A stretch of DNA of 11,327 nt. Source: Cellvibrionales bacterium UBA2618 (GTDB lineage Bacteria > Pseudomonadota > Gammaproteobacteria > Pseudomonadales > Porticoccaceae). Below, one piece after another: positions 5,437-11,327 of this stretch; within the stretch, counting starts at the first letter, position 1; every line of letters starts with the position of its first letter. The notes under the pieces were generated by a model that saw nothing but the letters and a program-made list of their open reading frames with translations, was not told the origin of the DNA and did not search any database. Made by a program: the position numbers and the translations under genes. Location of the stretch: positions 1 through 11,327 of the forward strand of contig DDJS01000026.1 of the NCBI GenBank assembly GCA_002339165.1, written 5' to 3'.

Positions 5437-6497
5437 AAAAAGTGGTCTTTGTGATCGCGCCGCTAATATGGCTCGCCAGTTGCAGCGAAGCACCCGCCGA
5501 ACGAGACATCGCCACCGCCGTCCGGCCCGCCAAACTTTATACAGTGCAGGCATTTGATCAAGCGCGCGAGTATCGGCTGTTTGCGCGGATCGCCAACCGC
5601 GAAACCATCGACTTGAAATTCGAAGTTGCAGGCCAACTGGTGGCGCTACCGATTCGCGAAGGCGAAAAAATTAAACGCGGCGACTTAATCGCCGAACTGG
5701 ATGCTAGCGAGCACAAGTTAGCGCTCGATCGCGCCAACGCCTCGCTGATGTTGGCTCGTCAAGAACTTGAGCGACTCGAAAAACTACACGCCAAAGGAAT
5801 ACTCTCTACAGCCGCGCTCGACGAGGCTAAAACGCGACACCAACTGCTGCGTATCGGCGTGGCCGAGGCTCGTGAAGTGCTCAAAGATTGCGTTATTTTA
5901 GCGCCATTTGACGCCTTGATTGTGCGCCGTTTTAAACCGGTTCACAGCGCTGTGATCGCCGGTGATGCTGTCGTCAGACTGACCCGCGCAGATACCATTG
6001 AATTGCTCGCGGACGTGCCCGAAAAGCTCGTTACAAAAATCCAAAAAAATGGTATTAGTCGAGCCTATGCGCGATTTTCTGCCAATCCAGACAGCGCCTG
6101 GCCGGTCACGCTGATCGAGCAAAATGCTCAGGTCAACCCAACAACCCTGACCTACGAAACGCGCTTTGCCCTCGATCGTATACCCCAGTGGAGTCCACTA
6201 CAGGGCATGACCGCACAACTATTGCTGGCGCTGCCCTCGATCGCACAACAACTACTGGCGCCAACCGCCGCGCTGCAAACCGATGTCAACGGCAGTTTTT
6301 TCGTGTGGGTGACCTCGCCCCCCGATTACAGGGTCGCCAAAAGACTGGTTAAAGTGGGGACACCAAGCTCTGGCATGCTGCCGATCACGCTCGGTTTAGC
6401 GGTCGGCGAGACGGTTGTCGCTGCCGGCGGATCGGCGCTGCGCGCTGGCCAGCAGATTCGTCCAGTCAACGAGTCACCGACGTACAACAATGACTGA
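5433..6497 (+). CDS. RND efflux periplasmic adaptor (membrane fusion lipoprotein)
   Basis: The protein has 354 residues from ATG at 5433, with GAGG (5421-5424) 8 bases upstream; it overlaps the tetR stop by 4 bases. It begins with a lipoprotein signal ending in LASC, with Cys17 as the lipidation site. The adaptor architecture is in order: first beta-barrel strands (residues 33-60); the first half of the lipoyl-like domain, KFEVAGQLVALPIREGEKIKRG (62-83); a helical hairpin (about 93-150, with heptad Leu/Ala content); the second lipoyl half with CVILAPFDALIVRR (153-166); then beta-barrel and membrane-proximal domains, ending in GLAVGETVVAAGGSALRAGQQI (321-342). The hairpin is short, as in CusB/MexA-like adaptors with one hairpin. 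It links the inner-membrane RND pump to an outer-membrane channel and is needed for transport. No outer-membrane factor gene adjoins it. Family call is certain; substrate unknown. Confidence 0.93.
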   Translation: MKKVVFVIAPLIWLASCSEAPAERDIATAVRPAKLYTVQAFDQAREYRLFARIANRETIDLKFEVAGQLVALPIREGEKIKRGDLIAELDASEHKLALDRANASLMLARQELERLEKLHAKGILSTAALDEAKTRHQLLRIGVAEAREVLKDCVILAPFDALIVRRFKPVHSAVIAGDAVVRLTRADTIELLADVPEKLVTKIQKNGISRAYARFSANPDSAWPVTLIEQNAQVNPTTLTYETRFALDRIPQWSPLQGMTAQLLLALPSIAQQLLAPTAALQTDVNGSFFVWVTSPPDYRVAKRLVKVGTPSSGMLPITLGLAVGETVVAAGGSALRAGQQIRPVNESPTYNND

Positions 6498-9400
6498 ATT
6501 TGCCCTTAAAAACCCACTCTATATTTGGCTGATAGCCGCTTTTTGTGTCGTCGGAGGCTGGTATGGCCTAGACAATATTGGTCGCCTAGAGGACCCGCCC
6601 TTTCCGCTCAAACAAGCGATCGTTTTTACTGAGTACCCAGGCGCTTCGGCGATCCAAGTGGAGCAACAGGTCACCGAAAAAATCGAACTATCACTGCGCG
6701 AATTGCCGTGGATTCATCGCATGGAATCGCGTTCCGTACCCGGGCGCTCCGAGGTCGAGATTGAATTGCATCGCTGGGTGACGGTGGAGCAAGCGCCGCA
6801 GATTTGGGACGAATTGCGGCGCCGCGTATCAGAGGCCGCACAGCGCCTGCCCAGCGGCGCAAAAACACCGCACGTCGAAGACGATTTTTCCGACGTCTAC
6901 GGCATTTTATACGCCGTTGACATACCCTCAGGCTATGCCATCGCCGAGTTACAGGATGCCGCGCGGCTATTGCAAAATCGCTTGCAAAACGTCAAGCACG
7001 TCGCCAAGGTTCAGCTCGATGGGGTTCCCGAAGAACGGGTTTTTATCGATCTCGACAATGCCCAACTGGTTCAACTGGGTATTCCCCAGGAGCAGGTGGT
7101 CGGAAAAATTCGCGCACAAACAGACCTGAATGGCGCCTCGTCGGTGCGCAGTGGCGATCGCCGCATGCGCATAGCACCCCTAGAGCAACACACCACAATA
7201 GCGCAGCTAGAGCAGATTCTAATTGGCGAGGGCGGTTCATCGCAGATGTTGCCGCTGGGCAGTCTGGCAACTATATCCCGGTCCGAAACCGAGCAACCAC
7301 CTATTATCATCCGCCACAACGGCCAGCGCGTTTTCACCGTGGGCGTGTCGGTGGTGACCTCGGAGAACGTGGTAGAAGTGGGTCGCGTCATCGAAGAAAA
7401 AATCCGCAGCCTCGAAACACTCTTGCCGGTCGGCATGCAGATCCACCCGATCTATGAACAGCATCGAGTGGTCGACCGCACCATAGGTCGCTTTTTGGAT
7501 AATTTATCGCTGTCGATCATCACCGTGATCTTGGTATTGTGCCTATTCACTGGCTGGCGCGCCGGTCTACTTGTGGGGACTGTGTTGCTACTCACTGTGA
7601 TGGGTACCATTGGCTTTATGGCCGCTACTGGCATTCAATTACACCGGATTTCTCTGGCAGCACTGATGATCGCTATGGGTATGTTGGTCGACAATGCCAT
7701 TGTCATCGCCGAGGGTATGGTCACCGGTATACAGCGCGGACAAACCGGTCGAGACGCGGCTATACAAACCGTCGGCAACACACGCATGCCGCTGCTCGGT
7801 GCCACCATCGTCGGCATGGCGGCGTTTTCGCCCATTGGCCTATCCTCCGATTCGACCGGCCAGTTTATGGGTTCGTTATTCTATGTCGCCGGCGGTTCGC
7901 TGTTGCTGAGTTGGGTGCTGTCGGTGACCGTCATTCCCGCGCTTGGGGTTCATCTATTGCCGCCTGCCGCTGCGCCAAAAACAGACGCTACCATGTATTC
8001 AGGCGTGCTCTACCGAGTGTATGCCGTCTGTCTCGAGCGCAGTCTGACCCACGTTCGTCTGAGTTGTGCGGTGCTGGCGGCGATTGCCCTGGTCGGTGCA
8101 ATGGGTTTCGGGTACCTCAAACAAGGCTTTTTCCCCAACCTGCCGACTCCGGTCTTTTATGTCGATCTGTACTACCCTGAGGGTACCGATATTTTAGCCA
8201 CCCAAAAAAATACCCACGCGATTGAATCACAACTCGCAAAAAACCCGAACATCACCGACATCAGTGCCTGGGTAGGGCGTGGTGCCTCTCGCTTCACCGT
8301 AGTCACCATCCCGGAGCGGCCCAATAGCGCCTACGCGCAACTTGCCATCCGCGCCAACAGTCCGACTGAAATCGACGCGCTGGTGGCTTTTTGCCAGCAG
8401 TTGCTAGGCAGTCAGCCGGATCTAGATTTTATGGTTCGCAGAGCCGAAATGACGCCCGGAGGTGCCTGGAAAATCGAGGCGCGCTTCTCCGGTGACGACG
8501 TGGGTGTACTGCGAGCACTGGCACGCGAAGCCGTCGCGGTTTACCGCGACCACGGCCTTATCGATACGCGCTCCGATTGGCGGCAGGCAACGCTGGCACT
8601 GGCGCCGGTTGTCGATGAGGCGCGGGCTCAGGCCACCGGCATCGATAGACGCGATCTAGCCGGCGCACTGGCGTCTTTGACCGATGGATTACCGATTGCC
8701 ACGCTGCGCGATGCCAACAAACGGGTACCGATAATCGCCCGGAGCAGCCAGCGCAGCGACCAGTCTTCGCTGCTCGACGGGCACGTCTGGAGTCGCGGCC
8801 AACACCAATATGTGCCGCTACGTCAGGTGTTATCTGAACCGCAATTGATCGCCGAAGACGCCACGATTTTGCGCCGCAATCAAATCCGCACCATCACCGC
8901 GCAGGCAAATCCACCGTGGAACAGTAGCGCTGCCGAGGCACTGAACCGCGTGCGCACTGACATCGAAAACATTCCAAGACCCATAGGCTACCAACTGGAA
9001 TGGGGTGGCGAATACGAAGCCAATCAATTTGCCAACGAGTCTCTGGGTGTCAAATTCCCGGTAGCGCTGCTGATCATGGTCATTACCACGCTGCTGATTT
9101 TTGGTCGCGTCAAGCAAACCCTAGTTGCCTGGAGTTGCCTGCCGCTACTGCCGGTGGGCGTGCTCGGCGCGTTATTAGCGACCCAACTACCATTTAACTT
9201 TCCGGCGCTACTTGGACTGATTGGACTGATTGGCATGCTGCTAAAAAATGCCATCGTTATGATCGGCGAGATCGACCGGCGCACCGCAGAGGGCCGCCTC
9301 GACCGACCGACCATCGCAGCCGCCTGTGTGTCGCGCTTTAGACCCATTACGCTGGCGGCGATGACCACGATTGCCGGCATGGCGCCGCTATTGTCGGATA

Positions 9401-9516
9401 TATTTTTTCAATCGATGGCGGTCACTATCATGGGCGGATTGGCCATGTCGTCGCTACTCTCACTTCTGTCAATCCCAGTCTTCTATGCCTTGGTTCACGG
9501 CAAACAGGTTCAATAG
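6490..9516 (+). CDS. RND-family efflux pump, inner-membrane permease (HAE1/AcrB-like)
   Basis: The protein has 1008 residues from ATG at 6490, which overlaps the adaptor stop by 8 bases; MTEFALKNPLYIWLIAAF is a typical RND N-terminus. It is a proton-driven trimeric pump of the AcrB superfamily. Seen in order: TM1 (about 9-28), the RLEDPPFP motif and first porter region (29-320, with YPGAS and ELPWIHRMESRSVPGRSEVE), TM2-TM6 (about 330-500), TM7 (about 530-550), a second porter region (about 555-840) and TM8-TM12 (about 850-1000). The proton-relay segment in TM4 reads MLVDNAIVIAEG: Asp401 matches AcrB Asp407, but the AcrB Asp408 position is Asn402. TM10 reads GMLLKNAIVMIGE, so Lys919 matches AcrB Lys940. 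The length is slightly short of AcrB (1049) but no domain is missing. With the adaptor and an outer-membrane channel from elsewhere it would expel drugs, dyes or hydrophobic compounds; the real substrate is unknown. Confidence 0.95.
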   Translation: MTEFALKNPLYIWLIAAFCVVGGWYGLDNIGRLEDPPFPLKQAIVFTEYPGASAIQVEQQVTEKIELSLRELPWIHRMESRSVPGRSEVEIELHRWVTVEQAPQIWDELRRRVSEAAQRLPSGAKTPHVEDDFSDVYGILYAVDIPSGYAIAELQDAARLLQNRLQNVKHVAKVQLDGVPEERVFIDLDNAQLVQLGIPQEQVVGKIRAQTDLNGASSVRSGDRRMRIAPLEQHTTIAQLEQILIGEGGSSQMLPLGSLATISRSETEQPPIIIRHNGQRVFTVGVSVVTSENVVEVGRVIEEKIRSLETLLPVGMQIHPIYEQHRVVDRTIGRFLDNLSLSIITVILVLCLFTGWRAGLLVGTVLLLTVMGTIGFMAATGIQLHRISLAALMIAMGMLVDNAIVIAEGMVTGIQRGQTGRDAAIQTVGNTRMPLLGATIVGMAAFSPIGLSSDSTGQFMGSLFYVAGGSLLLSWVLSVTVIPALGVHLLPPAAAPKTDATMYSGVLYRVYAVCLERSLTHVRLSCAVLAAIALVGAMGFGYLKQGFFPNLPTPVFYVDLYYPEGTDILATQKNTHAIESQLAKNPNITDISAWVGRGASRFTVVTIPERPNSAYAQLAIRANSPTEIDALVAFCQQLLGSQPDLDFMVRRAEMTPGGAWKIEARFSGDDVGVLRALAREAVAVYRDHGLIDTRSDWRQATLALAPVVDEARAQATGIDRRDLAGALASLTDGLPIATLRDANKRVPIIARSSQRSDQSSLLDGHVWSRGQHQYVPLRQVLSEPQLIAEDATILRRNQIRTITAQANPPWNSSAAEALNRVRTDIENIPRPIGYQLEWGGEYEANQFANESLGVKFPVALLIMVITTLLIFGRVKQTLVAWSCLPLLPVGVLGALLATQLPFNFPALLGLIGLIGMLLKNAIVMIGEIDRRTAEGRLDRPTIAAACVSRFRPITLAAMTTIAGMAPLLSDIFFQSMAVTIMGGLAMSSLLSLLSIPVFYALVHGKQVQ

Positions 9517-9587
9517 GACCTCTAAGGTGTAGGACACGACCTTCCTCCAAGTCCACGCTGCGACCACTCACCGATGCCGGAGCCATG

Positions 9588-9619
9588 GCGCTAATAGCGC
9601 GGGCTTGGGAATGGCCCGC
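9588..9619. terminator. Paired stem-loops between convergent efflux and methyltransferase genes
   Basis: In the 103-bp space after the pump gene, GCGCTA-A-TAGCGC (9588-9600) is a perfect 6-bp stem, and GCGGGC (9599-9604) pairs with GCCCGC (9614-9619) around a 9-base loop. The two stems share two bases and could be alternatives. The second ends directly beside the methyltransferase stop on the opposite strand. Neither has a T tract, so intrinsic termination is uncertain; they may still protect mRNA 3' ends from both sides. Confidence 0.3.
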
Positions 9620-10273
9620 TCAATCCAATGAACGCGGGTGATCGATCACCCGATATAGGCCCAGCCAGGCGTTAACCTCTTTACTAGCGAGGTACTCGGA
9701 TTTAAAAAATGCCTCTTTTTGCCACGCGTCGCGCGCCTCCAACTGGCGGATTTTTGTATCGAGTCCGTAACTCTCGTAAATGCCCTCGTTAATAGTAAAA
9801 CAGATCAGTCCAGCGGGTTTGGTAATCCTCACAAACTCATCGAGGGCGCGGGCGCGGGCGGCAACATGCCCATAGGTGAAGGTGCCGACGCACATCAGTG
9901 CGTCGTAAGTACGGTTGGCAATCCCCAGAGGCCGATTCAGATCGAGCTGCTGTAGTTGCTAGTACAACCCGGCAGGAACGCGGTCTAAGAGTTTTTCTGA
10001 AAGGTCCGCACCGTGCAAACTGCGATAGCCAGCGGCTGTTAGTTCAGCGCCCACTAGACCACTGCCACAAGCGGCATCAAAGATCAGCATATTCGTGTCG
10101 GGGGCAAAACGCTTTAGGCTATCGACGGTTTCTTTTGGGCCGGTATAGTTCCAACCGAGCATATCTTTGTTGTGTTTATTATCTAAATTCCAGTCATCGT
10201 AAAAATCTCTCACCTCCTCGCTGTTCTCAAGCGTGTTAAGAGGTCGCTTATTGCCGATGTCTTTTTGTGCCAC
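9620..10273 (-). pseudogene. SAM-dependent methyltransferase interrupted by one in-frame amber codon
   Basis: The reading frame runs from GTG at 10273 (GGAG about 11 bases upstream) to TGA at 9620-9622 and would encode 217 residues. It is split only by TAG at 9959-9961 (codon 105). The upstream half has the class I methyltransferase motif I LIFDAACGSGLVGA (63-76), then GADLSEKLLDRVPAGLY before the stop. The downstream half continues in the same frame with QLQQLDLNRPLG, TYDALMCVGTFTYGHV, ITKPAGLICFTIN and WLGLYRVIDHP. So both parts belong to one protein, and related methyltransferases have an uninterrupted 'GvY..l.q.Dl' here. A single C-to-T change (CAG to TAG) would explain it. The alternatives are a sequencing error, amber suppression, or reinitiation at ATG 9893-9895, which would yield a C-terminal fragment without the SAM site. 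Substrate unknown. Confidence 0.8.
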
Positions 10274-10387
10274 TGCGTCAGTCGCTCCGGTGCTTGAGAT
10301 AGCCCATACCGCAATAAAATCGACCGTACATTACTGCGCCGATCGCCTCTATTTTATGAATTGTCGGTAGCGCCTTTCAGCAGACCC

Positions 10388-10418
10388 TTGAAATACTCTG
10401 CTGCTGCGCCCCTAGGAT
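10388..10418 (+). promoter_or_regulatory. Possible weak promoter upstream of the second GST
   Basis: In the 200-bp gap between the divergent methyltransferase and GST genes, TTGAAA (10388-10393) and TAGGAT (10413-10418) are separated by 19 bases. The spacing is long and the -10 matches only 4 of 6, so this is a tentative call. TATATT at 10456-10461 runs into the ribosome binding site and is therefore an unlikely -10. Nothing else is evident in this gap. Confidence 0.2.
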
Positions 10419-10473
10419 CAAAGAAAAGATTTAGGTACCATTGCCTTTTAGCCGATATATTAGGAGTCAACCG

Positions 10474-11136
10474 TTGATTATTTTGCACGGCTTTGCCACA
10501 TCAAACTACTTTAACATGGTCAAACATGCCCTCATGTTTAAGGGCTGTGACTTTGAAGAGAACACCATATATCCGCAAACGTCCGGTTTGCGCGCCATTT
10601 CGGCAACCGGAAAAGTGCCGGCGATTACCACCGCTAGCGGCCAACACTTAGCGGAAACCTCGGTGATCCTCGACTATCTCGAAGACCTCCACCCGCAGCC
10701 GAGGCTATACCCTGAAACGGCCGATGCACGCGCGCAAACGCGCCAATTAATAAAAGTACTCGAGCTTTATCTGGACATTCCTGCGCGCAAGTTATTGCCC
10801 GCGGTCTTGGCTCGGCAAGCGCCAGATCCAGCGGTCGCCAAGCAAACCCAAGACAGTCTCACCAAAGGCTGTGAGATGGTCGCACAATTGACATCTATGG
10901 TGCCCTATGCGCTGGGCAACCAATTATCGATGGCAGATATTTTTATGCGCTACGCCCTATCGATTCCAACCATGGTAAAGCCTTTGCTGCCGGATTCGGA
11001 TCCGCTGCTGACCATTCCCGGACTGGACGAATGGCAAAAAATGATGGCAAATACCGACATCGCAAAGCGCATAGATGCCGACAAAGCGGCCAATTACGCC
11101 GAGTTTATGGCCCGCGTCAGCGCAAAATCCAAATAG
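10474..11136 (+). CDS. Glutathione S-transferase
   Basis: The protein has 220 residues from TTG at 10474. AGGAG (10462-10466) lies 7 bases upstream, whereas the in-frame TTG at 10441 has no site, so the short form is preferred; the protein then begins with the usual GST strand MIILHGFATSNYFN. The thioredoxin-like domain (1-75) has Ser10 and Tyr12 in the active-site loop, the cis-proline in GKVPAI (Pro49), and the glutathione gamma-glutamyl-binding ETSVILDYLE (61-70; Glu61, Thr62, Ser63). The helical domain (about 85-210) contains LGNQLSMADIFMRYALSI with Asp155 as the conserved capping residue. It would conjugate glutathione to electrophiles or reduce peroxides in the cytoplasm. Unlike the GST-like protein at 1910-2659, it retains the glutathione-binding motif. 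It is divergent from the methyltransferase and convergent with the Sir2 gene, so probably monocistronic. Family certain; substrate unknown. Confidence 0.9.
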   Translation: MIILHGFATSNYFNMVKHALMFKGCDFEENTIYPQTSGLRAISATGKVPAITTASGQHLAETSVILDYLEDLHPQPRLYPETADARAQTRQLIKVLELYLDIPARKLLPAVLARQAPDPAVAKQTQDSLTKGCEMVAQLTSMVPYALGNQLSMADIFMRYALSIPTMVKPLLPDSDPLLTIPGLDEWQKMMANTDIAKRIDADKAANYAEFMARVSAKSK

Positions 11137-11147
11137 ATTTTGCGCTG
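11118..11147. terminator. Perfect 12-bp stem-loop joining two convergent gene ends
   Basis: CAGCGCAAAATC (11118-11129) and GATTTTGCGCTG (11136-11147) are exact reverse complements around the 6-base loop CAAATA. The left arm lies in the last GST codons and the right arm starts at the final base of its stop codon; the Sir2 stop on the other strand begins at the next base (11148). The structure can therefore form at the 3' end of both transcripts. There is no T run after the stem, but the stem itself has a TTTT/AAAA step. A bidirectional terminator or 3'-end stabiliser is likely. Confidence 0.55.
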
Positions 11148-11327
11148 CTATTGTGTAGCGATAAATTCTGCTGCGCTCATGCGGTGGTAGTGAATACCGT
11201 CGACGCCCAAATCCACTGGATCGGGGTCGACAATGTGCACAGTTGCGTTGTTTTGGAACGCATACTGCAGCGCTATATCGGTGATTCCTACGCTAAATGA
11301 GGTGCCTATAAATACCATTTTGGTCGC
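11148..11327 (-). CDS. Sir2-family NAD-dependent deacylase, C-terminal fragment
   Basis: The gene enters from beyond the right edge; 59 residues and the stop TAG (11148-11150) are in the window. The visible sequence includes VFIGTSFSVGITDIAL, then ATVHIVDPDPVDLG. This matches the late Rossmann-fold portion of sirtuins, where 'GTS..V' contacts the NAD ribose and a following strand 'v..id..p' ends the sheet. Sirtuins remove acyl groups from lysine using NAD, forming O-acyl-ADP-ribose and nicotinamide. The catalytic His and zinc-binding Cys residues lie outside the window, so activity cannot be judged. The GTSFSVG variant instead of the commoner GTSL.V.PA suggests a divergent subgroup. Other Rossmann proteins are less likely but possible. 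Confidence 0.65.
   Translation of the reverse strand, partial: ATKMVFIGTSFSVGITDIALQYAFQNNATVHIVDPDPVDLGVDGIHYHRMSAAEFIATQ

Noticed and set aside
7539..8180. 213-codon plus-strand open frame inside the RND permease gene
   Set aside because: It is a shadow frame of the transmembrane coding region, very rich in Arg, Cys and His, without a ribosome binding site. The permease frame is unmistakably the real one.
9203..9229. Direct repeat of TTGGACTGA in the pump gene
   Set aside because: It encodes the GLIGLIGM stretch of TM10, a normal feature of RND permeases, so it needs no special explanation.
9898..10239. 113-codon plus-strand open frame opposite the methyltransferase
   Set aside because: It lies antisense to recognisable methyltransferase motifs on the minus strand and has an Arg/Ser/Cys-rich composition typical of shadow frames.

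Overview
The window looks like ordinary chromosomal DNA of a Gram-negative proteobacterium, most likely a gammaproteobacterium. Reasons: two lipoproteins with clear lipoboxes, a three-component-type RND efflux operon, a proteobacterial diacylglycerol kinase (DgkA), several glutathione S-transferase-fold proteins, moderate GC content with AT-rich intergenic regions, and frequent GTG/TTG starts with good Shine-Dalgarno sequences. The lineage (perhaps a marine gammaproteobacterium) is inference only; no rRNA or marker gene is present. No integrase, transposase, tRNA, CRISPR array or phage gene was seen.

Layout, left to right. (1) The 3' end of a GNAT acetyltransferase (1-226), then an intergenic region with a 15-16 bp periodic TTTAAA array. 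(2) A small lipoprotein with MORN/YwqK-type repeats (430-867, +), convergent with a membrane-anchored protein ending in a RidA/YjgF domain (930-1763, -). (3) A GST-like protein (1910-2659, -), divergent from a carboxymuconolactone decarboxylase/AhpD-like protein (2929-3450, +). The space between them is dense in short hairpins and holds a good sigma70-type promoter. The AhpD-like gene is followed by dgkA (3518-3907, +). (4) An unrecognised 82-residue small protein with an internal 12-residue tandem repeat (4193-4441, +), then a long non-coding AT-rich stretch with a second TTTAAA cluster. (5) A compact tetR - membrane fusion lipoprotein - RND permease operon (4906-9516, +) whose genes overlap by 4 and 8 bases. 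A 38-bp imperfect palindrome at its promoter is the probable autoregulatory operator. (6) On the opposite strand, a SAM-dependent methyltransferase interrupted by one in-frame amber codon (9620-10273, -). (7) A second GST (10474-11136, +), convergent with the 3' end of a Sir2-type NAD-dependent deacylase (11148-11327, -). A perfect 12-bp-stem hairpin joins the two gene ends.

The one clear multi-gene system is the efflux operon. The TetR protein probably senses a ligand and releases the operator; the lipoprotein adaptor and the inner-membrane pump then assemble with an outer-membrane channel encoded elsewhere. The other genes look like single-gene housekeeping or detoxification functions. I did not find a convincing new multi-gene system. 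The most unusual items are the exported RidA fusion, the repeat-containing small protein, the amber-interrupted methyltransferase, the paired TTTAAA arrays and the hairpin-rich divergent intergenic region.
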